Made by a program: the position numbers and the translations under genes
Assembly (NCBI RefSeq): GCF_903772925.1
Contig: NZ_LR812090.1
Location: 2,686,333-2,750,332, forward strand
Origin: Alteromonas macleodii
Lineage (GTDB): Bacteria > Pseudomonadota > Gammaproteobacteria > Enterobacterales > Alteromonadaceae
Length of the DNA: 64,000 nucleotides
Direction of reading: 5' to 3'
Shown: positions 20,685-29,224 of the stretch, one piece after another
How the letters are laid out: each line of letters begins with the position of its first letter
Numbering within the stretch: the first letter of the stretch is position 1
The notes under the pieces: model-generated
Databases searched by the model: none
Told to the model about the DNA's origin: nothing
The model's input: only the letters and a program-made list of their open reading frames with translations

Positions 20685-21062
20685 CTAGATTGCCTGTGCA
20701 GTGTAGGTCTCTGTCTCTTGAGCTATATCGTTCGCATATTGTGTTAGATGGTGGCTTATGATGTTTTCAGCCCGCTCAACGAACTCGTCACGTTTAAACT
20801 TCCAACCTCTTAAATCAGCTTGTTTTGCCTGCTTAACATAAAAATCTAAGCGTGTTTTTCTAAGCAAATGCGCCTTCTTGGATAAATCAAACTCTACCAG
20901 TGATAAAGTCTGCTCAACTTTAACAATATCGGCGTGAACCGTACGTTCTGCGTCATCGGCCGTTGCTTGGCTAACTGAAAGCTTACCCTGCCCGAACATG
21001 CCGATTAGTGCTATGACAACTGAAACAACAATAGCTGAATAAACCCACTTTAAAATGTTCAT
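20685..21062 (-). CDS. Small membrane-anchored protein of unknown function
   Basis: I do not recognise this 125-residue protein. One hydrophobic segment at residues 5-24 (VYSAIVVSVVIALIGMFG) should act as a signal anchor. The rest is polar, helical and rich in Lys, Glu and Gln (about 35-120), predicting a periplasmic, possibly coiled-coil domain. GGAGTGA stands just before the ATG. It is a single gene with its own terminator, convergent with pyk. About 650 bp without another gene separate it from the alginate lyase. Confidence 0.7.
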   Translation of the reverse strand: MNILKWVYSAIVVSVVIALIGMFGQGKLSVSQATADDAERTVHADIVKVEQTLSLVEFDLSKKAHLLRKTRLDFYVKQAKQADLRGWKFKRDEFVERAENIISHHLTQYANDIAQETETYTAQAI

Positions 21063-21712
21063 GCCTCACTCCTTGACCAACTGTGAACTGCTCATAGTTT
21101 GGATAACAATTATGTGGTTAACGACTTCTATTTGGTTAACGACTTCTTCGGCGCTGAAAAGGCAATGTATGCAAAACAGCACGCTATTGTTAATTGCTAA
21201 ACGTAATTTATAATTTGGGATTGCAGCTTCTATACCACAATATATTTCTTTGAATATCAGAAAGATATGAAACAAGACTGTTACTACAAAATGTATATAA
21301 AGAATTTTCTACACACTTTAAGAGAATTTTTCCGTGTCTTTCCTTCGGGTTTAATTTAAGCGCTTCTAAACTTAAGTTTGTGAAACGGGCTCAAACAAAC
21401 AATGGGTAAAGAATATAGTGTCTATTGCATATTTGGTATTACCAAAAAGTTTATTTCTCGCGCCAAATATTGAGGCACGCATAGACATAAGTATGAAAAA
21501 GCATCGAAACTAACGGTAGAAGTAAAGATCGTATAATACCCCTCCCCTTCTAACCCCTCTTCATTTAACGACTTGATAACATTTTGCAATTGGTTTACAA
21601 GAATGATAAATTGGCATTACAAAACAAAAGTTTGACCCAGAACTGGACTTACCAATAACTTTAACTTAAGTATTAGTTGTATTGGTAAGCAATTGTCTAC
21701 CAAGAGGTTTAA
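21063..21712. promoter_or_regulatory. Long intergenic region before the alginate lyase with TTGGTA/TACCAA repeats
   Basis: No gene is supported. Three operator-like elements share one core. TTTGGTATTACCAAA at 21432-21446 is a 7-bp inverted repeat that fits the FadR-subfamily GntR consensus TNGTNNNACNA. CTTACCAATA at 21648-21657 and its exact complement TATTGGTAAG at 21680-21689 lie 32 bp apart, just before the lyase gene. The AT-rich remainder probably carries its promoter. Confidence 0.5.
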
Positions 21713-23350
21713 ATGTCTAAAATAAAAACAATGCCTACTGCCTTCTCGTTATTCACCGTCTCTGTTACCCCATGGACAAAGCCCCTGTTGACGTGCCTTC
21801 CATTAGTCTTCGCTTCAGGCTTTACTAATGCTGAAGCACTTCCAGCTGAGAAGTTTGATTTAAGCGAATGGAAAATCACAATCCCTACAGATAAAGACAA
21901 CAATGGGAAAGTTGACGAAATATCCGTAAAGGATATTCAGAGCTTTGAGCACAAAGATTTTTTCTATGTTGATGATGAAGGCAATATGGTTTTTGCCGCG
22001 CCCAATAAAGCGCTAACCACTCAAAATTCATCTAATACCCGTAGCGAACTTCGACACATGCTTCGCGGTTCTAACACGCGTATAAAAACTCACTCCCCCA
22101 AGAATAACTTTACTGTCGCTAGCAACCCTATTTCAGACCGCTTTGCGCAAGTAGGCGGAAAATTAAATGCCACGCTTAAAGTGCAGCACGTTGCTACCAG
22201 AGCTAAATATCCTGACAAAGCGCCGGCTTTTTCAGTGGTAGTGAGCCAAATACACGCCAGTAAATGGAAGAAAAAGGTCAAAGGGTTTGGTTGGGGTAAT
22301 GAACCACTTAAGATTTATTATAAAAAGTGGCCACATCATGAAACTGGTTCCGTATTCTGGACGTATGAGCGCAACTTGCCCAAGAATGATAAAAACCGTA
22401 CTGATATTGCTTATCCAGTTTGGGGAAATTTATGGACCGATCCAGAAAACCCGGGTAGCGAAGGTATTAAACTTAACGAGAGCTTTAGCTATGAAGTTAA
22501 CGTTCACGGTGATGTGATGTACCTAAGCTTTAAATCAGACGGACACAAAACCGTTAATTATGCTATTAATCTAGCCAATGGGGTAAATGCCTATGGTGAG
22601 CTAGACCAGCATGATCATCCTTACGGCTATACGCTAGATTGGAATTATTTTAAAGCGGGCGCTTATAACCAGTGCAGTACTAAAGATGATGACGGCTTTT
22701 GGTACGCTGCATGTATGGGTACAGGAAACTGGGAAGAAGATAAGAAAAATGGTGACTATGTACAGGTCGCGTTTTCCAACTTAACGGTAGGTGAAAGCAG
22801 CGAACCGACTGAAACCTTCAAAGCGAACCTTGTTACGCAAAAACCTGGGGCGCAAAAACCTGGGGCGCAAAGACCTGTGGCGAAAAGCGACAATGTTAAG
22901 ATTGGCGCTACACTAAACAAAAAAGAAGCGATATCCATAGATGCTGTTCCGGCTTCCGCGTTAACGGCAATAAAAAGTGTTGCTCCTAACTTTGCGATAC
23001 AAGAAGTTGAGAAGGAATACAAACACGATAACGTATATCTTGATGTTGAAGGTGAAGACGCTAACGGCAATGAAATAGAATTCGATATGCTGCAAGATGG
23101 CGAACAGTGGAAAATTGTTGAAGTACAGCGGGATTTAACTATGGAAGATTTACCCTCCGCGGTAAAAACACTTATAAAGAAGCAGGAAAACTCTGATCAA
23201 ATTAGACGTATCATTGAAAGTAAGCAATACGGTACTGATATTACGATTTACGAATTTTATCTTGTGGCAGAAAATGGCACTGAATCCCGTAAAGAAATCA
23301 AATCTGAAAATGATGAAGTTGTCTTATTGGATGAAGAGTGGAAACATTAG
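21713..23350 (+). CDS. Polysaccharide lyase family 7 alginate lyase with C-terminal extension
   Basis: It should cleave alginate by beta-elimination outside the cytoplasm. A Sec signal peptide of about 41 residues is followed by the PL7 jelly-roll domain (about 45-365), with all three hallmark motifs: RSELRH (110-115), QIH (179-181) and YFKAGAYNQ (312-320). A short repeat linker (QKPGA twice, then QRPVA) leads to a ~150-residue C-terminal region with two similar halves rich in acidic residues (EVEKEYKHDNVYLDVEGED..., then ...YGTDITIYEFYLVAENG), resembling PepSY-like repeats. That extension is not part of usual PL7 enzymes. AAGAGG precedes the ATG. Confidence 0.93.
   Translation: MSKIKTMPTAFSLFTVSVTPWTKPLLTCLPLVFASGFTNAEALPAEKFDLSEWKITIPTDKDNNGKVDEISVKDIQSFEHKDFFYVDDEGNMVFAAPNKALTTQNSSNTRSELRHMLRGSNTRIKTHSPKNNFTVASNPISDRFAQVGGKLNATLKVQHVATRAKYPDKAPAFSVVVSQIHASKWKKKVKGFGWGNEPLKIYYKKWPHHETGSVFWTYERNLPKNDKNRTDIAYPVWGNLWTDPENPGSEGIKLNESFSYEVNVHGDVMYLSFKSDGHKTVNYAINLANGVNAYGELDQHDHPYGYTLDWNYFKAGAYNQCSTKDDDGFWYAACMGTGNWEEDKKNGDYVQVAFSNLTVGESSEPTETFKANLVTQKPGAQKPGAQRPVAKSDNVKIGATLNKKEAISIDAVPASALTAIKSVAPNFAIQEVEKEYKHDNVYLDVEGEDANGNEIEFDMLQDGEQWKIVEVQRDLTMEDLPSAVKTLIKKQENSDQIRRIIESKQYGTDITIYEFYLVAENGTESRKEIKSENDEVVLLDEEWKH
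22836..22880 (+). repeat. Three 15-bp tandem repeats in the lyase linker
   Basis: The unit CGCAAAAACCTGGGG occurs twice exactly and a third time with two changes. It encodes the QKPGA-type linker between the catalytic and C-terminal domains of the lyase. Confidence 0.85.
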
Positions 23351-23396
23351 TTATGTCGATGTGCTAAACATTCTACCTTACTTAGGTTGGGCAAGA

Positions 23397-23420
23397 AAAA
23401 AGGGGCGAATGCCCCTTTTT
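23397..23420. terminator. Bidirectional terminator between the lyase and BON-protein genes
   Basis: GGGGC and GCCCC surround a GAAT loop, with five A residues before and five T residues after. It serves both convergent genes. Confidence 0.88.
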
Positions 23421-23443
23421 GATTAATCCGGATAAAGAAACCT

Positions 23444-24043
23444 TTAATTCATTGCAGTTTCAGTAACTACACGTAGGTCGCTTTCAACATCTTTTACGTC
23501 AGAAGCATTTTTAGCAATTTCCACTGCTAGGTCACGCTCAGAGTCAGAATCAACTTCGCCAGTCAGTGTTACCACACCATTTTCTACGTCAACATCAATG
23601 TCAAAGCCTGAAATATCGGTGTCCATTAAAAGGCGAGTTTTAATTACTGTAGCAATTTTGGCGTCCGTCAATTCGCTTGTGCCTTCATCTACAGTGTCTT
23701 CCATATCGTCAGACATCTCTTTGTGCATATCGTTATCAGCAACAACGGTAAGCTTGTTGTCTACCGAAGTGACACCGTCGATGTTAGTTACCAACTCTTC
23801 AGCTAGTTTTTTATCGACAGAATTTTCAACCTTGCCTGTAAGAACGACGTTGCCGTCTTTCACGTCGGTGTTAATGTCGAATGAATCTAGATTGCCATTG
23901 AACAACAGCGTAGCTTCTGCTTTACCGTCAATCCATGCGTCTTTAGCACCTTTTTCCCACTTATTGTCTGTGTCCATATCACCAGCATAAGCAGCTGTAG
24001 TTAATGTAGTAGCAACAATCATAGAAATAATTGAACGTTTCAT
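23444..24043 (-). CDS. Periplasmic BON-domain protein (OsmY-like)
   Basis: The 199-residue protein has a clear Sec signal peptide ending in TAAYA-GDM and two BON domains (about 42-100 and 125-195). Each contains the typical VxLTGxVxS core (GNVVLTGKVENS and GVVTLTGEVDSD). An acidic spacer separates the domains. BON proteins bind phospholipid and stabilise the envelope under osmotic or other stress. Only the general family can be assigned, and it may not be the orthologue of enteric osmY. AGGAG lies before the ATG. Confidence 0.88.
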   Translation of the reverse strand: MKRSIISMIVATTLTTAAYAGDMDTDNKWEKGAKDAWIDGKAEATLLFNGNLDSFDINTDVKDGNVVLTGKVENSVDKKLAEELVTNIDGVTSVDNKLTVVADNDMHKEMSDDMEDTVDEGTSELTDAKIATVIKTRLLMDTDISGFDIDVDVENGVVTLTGEVDSDSERDLAVEIAKNASDVKDVESDLRVVTETAMN

Positions 24044-24490
24044 AACATTTCTCCTTTGTCGAAACTCACAACTACAGGTGCTAAAACCTTGCCAACATAA
24101 TATCCTATTGTTTTATATGCATTAATTATTGACTTTCAATTATATCGGTCTTCTGAAGTTTGCAAACTTTGCCTGATTTCGAGAATTTTTTACTTAACAC
24201 AAGCAAATTGTGTATGCCCCTTGGAAATTACGCTATTCATAAGTTGCCACTTAATGTTCCTATGGAAATAAAACAGTGGAAACAACATGGTGGAATTACC
24301 ATTAAAAAGATACATAGAACTATGCACAGATACTGACGCTCAATAGAAAGGTAAGGTTAAACTTATTTTAGTAAACCGCCGTAATTATAACTATTGTTTT
24401 ATCATCATTCACATAACCTTTACCAAGCCAACTAACTTTTTGGTTTAGGTAAGATGTGTTTTGTCAGTTTTATTCAAGGACCATTTAGAC
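24044..24490. other. Intergenic region between divergent BON and EEP genes
   Basis: No gene supported. It is AT-rich and presumably carries both divergent promoters. No strong inverted repeat was noticed. Confidence 0.4.
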
Positions 24491-25474
24491 ATGGATACTG
24501 CACTCACTGCTGCATCAGTCTTTTTTATCGCTGTAAGCTGGGCTCCGCTTCTACCTTCTTCACACTGGTTGGTAAGGGTGTGGGAGTTTCCACGACTTCA
24601 GATAGCAGCAATTATTTCTTTATTACTTATTGGGTATGCTTTTAAAGCAACGTATTACGCCCCGTTAAATAGCCTTTCGCTAATTTTGGTAGTAGGTTTA
24701 ATTGTTAGCTTGATTTACCAGGTTGTTTGGATAATCCCCTACACTCCTCTTTACAAGCGTGAAGTACAACGCGTGGGTAATGAAGACACAAGTCGCAAAC
24801 TAAGCGTGCTTTCCAGTAATGTATATATGCCAAATAATGATTTTCGCAAACTCATTGAGCATGTGCGCAATAAACACCCCGACTTTCTGGTTACTCTTGA
24901 ATCTAATGAAAAGTGGCAAAAGGGCATTAGCGAAATAGAGTCAGAGTATCCTTACCGTAAATTTTGCCCTTTAGAAAATCTTTACGGCATGCATCTATAC
25001 AGCAAGATCCCATTTGAAGAGGCTACACTGCGTTTTATGATAGAAGACGATGTTCCCTCTATGAGGGTAAAAATCAACCATCATGGACAGGACGTACTGC
25101 TTTATTTTCTTCATCCAAAACCGCCAAGCCCAACCGAAAATACCTATGCTAAACCTAGGGATATCGAGTTGACCGTAGTCGGAGAGGAAATTGCTAAAAC
25201 AGAAGGTCCAATCATAGTCGCTGGCGATCTAAATGACGTCGCGTGGTCACCTACTACCAGGAAATTTAAGAAAATAAGCGGCCTATTAGACCCTAGGGAA
25301 GGTCGAGGCTTTTTTAATACGTTCCACGCAAAGTATCCATTAGTGAAGTGGCCGCTAGATCACGTTTTTCACTCTAAACACTTTAGTTTAGTAAACATTG
25401 AAAAGTTAGAGGGGGTGGGATCTGACCACTACCCTCTTTATACCGAACTTGCGTTAATGACCGACAAAGAATAA
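24491..25474 (+). CDS. Membrane-anchored endonuclease/exonuclease/phosphatase family protein
   Basis: The N-terminal ~90 residues hold two or three hydrophobic segments (for instance LTAASVFFIAVSWAPLL, AAIISLLLIGYAF and SLILVVGLIVSLIYQVVWII). An EEP-fold domain (about 105-325) follows, with LSVLSSNVYM, TLESN (metal Glu), VAGDLND (catalytic Asp-Asn) and GSDHYPL (catalytic His). The substrate cannot be told; members cut DNA, sphingomyelin or phosphoinositides. The ATG at 24491 has AAGGA ten bases upstream; an in-frame TTG at 24461 is an alternative. The domain should face the periplasm. Confidence 0.85.
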   Translation: MDTALTAASVFFIAVSWAPLLPSSHWLVRVWEFPRLQIAAIISLLLIGYAFKATYYAPLNSLSLILVVGLIVSLIYQVVWIIPYTPLYKREVQRVGNEDTSRKLSVLSSNVYMPNNDFRKLIEHVRNKHPDFLVTLESNEKWQKGISEIESEYPYRKFCPLENLYGMHLYSKIPFEEATLRFMIEDDVPSMRVKINHHGQDVLLYFLHPKPPSPTENTYAKPRDIELTVVGEEIAKTEGPIIVAGDLNDVAWSPTTRKFKKISGLLDPREGRGFFNTFHAKYPLVKWPLDHVFHSKHFSLVNIEKLEGVGSDHYPLYTELALMTDKE

Positions 25475-25490
25475 TGCAATTCAAAGACGT

Positions 25491-26039
25491 TTAACGAGCC
25501 CCACGATGCTTTACACACCACATGAGGCTGTCGCAAGCCTCTTCACGCTTTTTGAAGTGTGCCAAACCAATTAAGCTATGCTCTCTTGGCCAAACAGCTT
25601 GGTTGAGAAGCTCTTTATCCTTTGCAAGAAGTTGCTCGTTATCTAGCATAATCTCAATGGCTTTTTTATTGGGCTTTATCAGCGCAGGCTTAGCGTCTTT
25701 AACCAAAGCTGAGCGTACACAAATATACTCTCGCTTTACAGGGTCGCGTACCACGCCGATATAATCATTGTCACAAATGATAGCAGGCCAGCCTTCCGTT
25801 ATTCTACTTTGCCCGAACATGATAAGTGTAAAAGCAACAAGAACAAAAAGTGTTAGACCAATAAACTGCGCGCTTAAATCAGGTGCCACACTTACAATAA
25901 CCCCAACAACAGCCGCAAAAAATATCCAACCGCCGAAGACTCTACGCATAGCGTTTGGTGAGATACCTGATATAACATCAACCAATTTTAGAGATTGCTT
26001 GTCATAGTTTCGAATAATTACAGACGATTGTGATTCCAC
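25491..26039 (-). CDS. Unrecognised membrane protein with two helices
   Basis: This 182-residue protein has two hydrophobic segments (about 38-53, WIFFAAVVGVIVSVA; about 60-76, IGLTLFVLVAFTLIMF) close together, then a ~105-residue soluble C-terminal domain. I cannot assign a function. The C-terminal part (IICDNDYIGVVRDPVKREYICVRSALV) resembles a small beta-rich cytoplasmic domain, such as those seen in PH-like membrane proteins, but this is only an impression. It converges with the EEP gene, whose stop codon lies 16 bp away. Confidence 0.65.
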   Translation of the reverse strand: MESQSSVIIRNYDKQSLKLVDVISGISPNAMRRVFGGWIFFAAVVGVIVSVAPDLSAQFIGLTLFVLVAFTLIMFGQSRITEGWPAIICDNDYIGVVRDPVKREYICVRSALVKDAKPALIKPNKKAIEIMLDNEQLLAKDKELLNQAVWPREHSLIGLAHFKKREEACDSLMWCVKHRGAR

Positions 26040-26337
26040 AGCCTTTGTCCACCAAAGAAAAATACGAAATACAGAAATTAATACGTTACAAGTAAGGCTG
26101 AAGATTTACCTACACTCTGAATGAGTAAACACCAATTTTAAAAGACGAATTTTACTCGAAAGGAAACGTGTTAAGTAATAATTGTAGGAATATGCAAACT
26201 ATTGAAATGTAATGTTTAACCTACTAGGTAAGCATATCAAAATTTATATCGGGGGCAAAGCTATTAAGTACTAAATACGCGGTGAGAAACGACATAACAA
26301 ACATCGTACAACACCGCATTATAGGAAGGATTTAAAA

Positions 26338-26574
26338 TTACCTTTGTGGTCGACGCTCTGGCATCGCAACAAGGGTTTCATCTTTTAGCGTGCACGTACC
26401 CTCAACGGTTTCACCTCTTGGCGTTTCAAAAGACACGGTTTCGCCTTCAGCTTTTCCTTCACAAGCCTCTATAGCCTCTGGAGGTGGTTGTCTTGGATGT
26501 TCTCTATCGCCTTTCGCGAAGCATCCCGCGGTACTCAAACTAAGTAGACCAATTAAAATTGCCGTCTTATTCAT
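26338..26574 (-). CDS. Small lipoprotein divergent from a two-component system
   Basis: I chose the start at 26572-26574 because it gives a short signal sequence MNKTAILIGLLSLSTAGC with an ideal lipobox (STAGC). The mature lipoprotein has only about 60 residues. It is rich in Pro, Glu and Arg and contains a Cys pair (EACEG, GTCTLKD) that could form a disulfide. The motif SFETPRGETVEGTC is striking, but I do not know its function. AAGGAG lies upstream. It is divergent from the histidine kinase at 26792, an arrangement typical of envelope-stress or metal-responsive targets such as Spy/CpxP, so it may be a target of that system. Confidence 0.72.
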   Translation of the reverse strand: MNKTAILIGLLSLSTAGCFAKGDREHPRQPPPEAIEACEGKAEGETVSFETPRGETVEGTCTLKDETLVAMPERRPQR

Positions 26575-26791
26575 ATTGCTACTACTCCTTACTTTTGTAT
26601 TCAAAATATATACAAAATTTACTTTAATCGGTGCCACTTGCAGTGACCGCAAATGGCACCGGCTCTATAATTAAAATCATAGAATTTAAATGTGCAGAAA
26701 TAGTGCAGAACATGAGTATTAACCCATGATTTGAGGGTTAATCAGGCTGTGGATATTGTAGAGGTAGGCCCTAGGTCGCTATACTCGAAAT

Positions 26792-28231
26792 ATGAAGTTA
26801 TCTCATAAACTTACTATCATTTTACTCGCGTTTTCTTGCATGTCTTTAATGCTTGCGCTCGCTACTGCCCGTTGGAGTTTTGAACAAGGTTTCAACAAAT
26901 TTATTATTGCTCAGGAAAAAGAGCGGCTTAGTCAGCTAGGAGAAATGCTCGCCTTAGAGTACGCATTGAACGAGCGAAGCTGGGAAGGTATATCGCCCTA
27001 TGCATTTTCTCACCAAAGCAATCGCCCCCCGCCGCGAGGGCCCAAGTTTGGAGCCCAAGAACATAGAGGTATCAATCAGCATCCTCCACAAAGGCTTGCC
27101 TATCAGCTACCTAGTCGAAATGAACAGCACATAGGCCCTCCGACCACCTTACTTGACTCACAAAGTAACTTCATAGCAGGCAGTATGCCTAGCGACGCTG
27201 TGACCAACCAAGATATTAAAGTATCTGTCTCTATTGTTAGCGAAGGTCGCAAGATTGGCGCATTGGAAAGCTATCTGCCACCTTCACCAAGCTCTACAAT
27301 GGCGCAAGAGTTTATGCGACAGCAGCGCACATCATTTATCGCTGTAGGCGCATTAGCATTACTGGTTTCATTGATTACTGCGGTGATCATCGTGCCTAAA
27401 CTTTTATCGCCTTTTAAAAAGATAGTAAAAGCTGTCGAACAACTAGCTAGACGCGAATACGATGTAAAATTCAGGCAGCCGCCCAGCGATGAGTTTGGCG
27501 TGTTGATGAAAGACATTAACGCCTTTGCCGAGGCTCTACAAAAACATGAGGCTACGCAAAAACAATGGTTGGCAGATATCTCTCACGAATTGCGCACGCC
27601 GCTATCAATACTTGCTGGTGAAATGGAGTTAGTTGAAGCAGGTGTCAGGCAGTTCGATAAAGTACAACTCGCTTCATTCCAAGACGAAGTTAGCCGTTTA
27701 ACACGCTTGGTTAATGATTTATATCAGTTGTCCTTATCAGATATAGGAGGCATGCATTTCGATTTCGAGATGGTAGATATCGGCGGCTTATTAAATGATA
27801 GTTTGGCACAGTTTAATTTAGCTCTAAAGGCCAAAAGCATTACCGTGAGTACTTACATTCCTAGCAATATAAAAGTTCATGCGGACGCTCTACGCCTGCG
27901 CCAAGTATTTTCAAATATTTTGAGCAACAGTATTGAATACACAGATTCTCCAGGCCAAGTACGGATAACATTAGTTGAAACCGGAAATAAAGCCACCATC
28001 GACATAGAAGACAGTGCACCTGGCATAACCACCGGCAATGAAAAGCAAGTATTTGACCCTCTCTATAGAGAGGATTCATCTAGAAAACGGCGTACTGAAG
28101 GCGCTGGCTTAGGTTTATCGATAAGCCAATCAATTATTCATGCGCACAAGGGTACGATAAACGCTGCGAGTTCTGAGCTTGGAGGCGTTAAAATATCAAT
28201 CGCGCTACCGATTAGGGGAAATGTTATCTAA
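26792..28231 (+). CDS. Sensor histidine kinase (BaeS-like)
   Basis: The 479-residue kinase sits in the inner membrane, with helices at about 7-25 and 178-198 and a ~150-residue periplasmic domain rich in Pro, His, Gln and Arg (PPPRGPKFGAQEH...). HAMP (about 200-250), HisKA (ADISHELRTPLSIL, phosphorylated His about 266) and an ATPase domain (NILSNSIEYTDS, GAGLGLSI) follow. The kinase stop codon and the regulator start share a base (TAATG), so they are translationally coupled. The proline/histidine-rich sensor region would suit metal or envelope-stress sensing, but this is inference. Confidence 0.92.
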   Translation: MKLSHKLTIILLAFSCMSLMLALATARWSFEQGFNKFIIAQEKERLSQLGEMLALEYALNERSWEGISPYAFSHQSNRPPPRGPKFGAQEHRGINQHPPQRLAYQLPSRNEQHIGPPTTLLDSQSNFIAGSMPSDAVTNQDIKVSVSIVSEGRKIGALESYLPPSPSSTMAQEFMRQQRTSFIAVGALALLVSLITAVIIVPKLLSPFKKIVKAVEQLARREYDVKFRQPPSDEFGVLMKDINAFAEALQKHEATQKQWLADISHELRTPLSILAGEMELVEAGVRQFDKVQLASFQDEVSRLTRLVNDLYQLSLSDIGGMHFDFEMVDIGGLLNDSLAQFNLALKAKSITVSTYIPSNIKVHADALRLRQVFSNILSNSIEYTDSPGQVRITLVETGNKATIDIEDSAPGITTGNEKQVFDPLYREDSSRKRRTEGAGLGLSISQSIIHAHKGTINAASSELGGVKISIALPIRGNVI

Positions 28232-28923
28232 TGTCTACTCAATATCCTGTCTTAATTGTTGAAGACGAAGAGAAAATTGCCCAGATACTTGTAGATTTCT
28301 TTACTCTAGAAGGTTTCAACACAAAAGTGCTACATAGCGGTGAGCAGGTTATCTCTGAACTTAAAGAAAACACCTTTAGCGCAGTAATTCTTGATCGTAT
28401 GTTGCCTGAGGTAGATGGACTAACCTTATGCAAACAAATTAGGCAGTTTTCAAATGTGCCTATTTTGATGCTAACCGCTCGAATTGATGAAATAGATAGG
28501 CTCATTGGGTTAAATGCAGGAGCCGACGATTACATATGCAAGCCCTTTTCTCCACGTGAAGTTGTAGCTCGGGTACAAGTTATTTTAAGAAGAACGCAAA
28601 CCACGAATAACATAAGAGATGAAGGCTCGAGAAAGCTAGTATTTAAAGATATTTCGTTGGACTTAGACGCTTATGTCTGTGAACGAAGAGACCAAACCAT
28701 AGAACTCACACCGGTTGAGTTTAGATTGCTTAAAGCATTTATAGAAAAGCCAGGACATGTATTTTCCAGAGAACAGCTTATGGACAAAGGCTATGTGGAC
28801 GGTCGTATCGTTAGCAATCGCACTATTGATAGCCATATGAAAAACTTACGCCACAAGCTAATGCAAGATGACGAAATCTCGCCGCTTCAGGCTGTATACG
28901 GTATAGGGTACAAACTGAGCTGA
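28231..28923 (+). CDS. OmpR-family response regulator (BaeR-like)
   Basis: A receiver domain (about 5-118) contains the acidic pocket EDEE, phosphoacceptor D55 in VILDRMLPEVDG and the conserved lysine in CKPFSP. A winged-helix DNA-binding domain follows (about 130-230, with LTPVEFRLLKAF and SNRTIDSHMKNLRHKL). It is cognate to the overlapping upstream kinase. A likely target is the divergent small lipoprotein gene. The 230-residue length is normal. Confidence 0.94.
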   Translation: MSTQYPVLIVEDEEKIAQILVDFFTLEGFNTKVLHSGEQVISELKENTFSAVILDRMLPEVDGLTLCKQIRQFSNVPILMLTARIDEIDRLIGLNAGADDYICKPFSPREVVARVQVILRRTQTTNNIRDEGSRKLVFKDISLDLDAYVCERRDQTIELTPVEFRLLKAFIEKPGHVFSREQLMDKGYVDGRIVSNRTIDSHMKNLRHKLMQDDEISPLQAVYGIGYKLS

Positions 28924-29224
28924 CTCCAAACTAAAAAAGTATTGAAAGCAAAACTCTTAAGGAGTAATGAAAGAACGACCGATTTTCAAAGTTACTTCAG
29001 TGCTAAACCTACCTACTTTTTTCGTTTGTAAATTTTTCTCTGTCTTTGCAGCTCTTGCTCGCTTTTAAACCTAACTACTGTTAAACCAGCAAACGAAAAC
29101 CCAAAAACCTCACATCTTCAATAACTTGCAACTTTGGAGCACTCTTTGCTTTATACAAAAGTATAACGTACAAGGTACACCGTTTAGCCAAGGGCTTTAG
29201 AAAGGTTAGCAAAGGAGGTTGAGT
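28924..29224. other. Intergenic region before the glycosyltransferase operon
   Basis: No gene or strong repeat was seen in these 300 bp. It should contain the promoter of the three-gene operon that follows. A strong Shine-Dalgarno AAAGGAGG is at its end. Confidence 0.4.
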
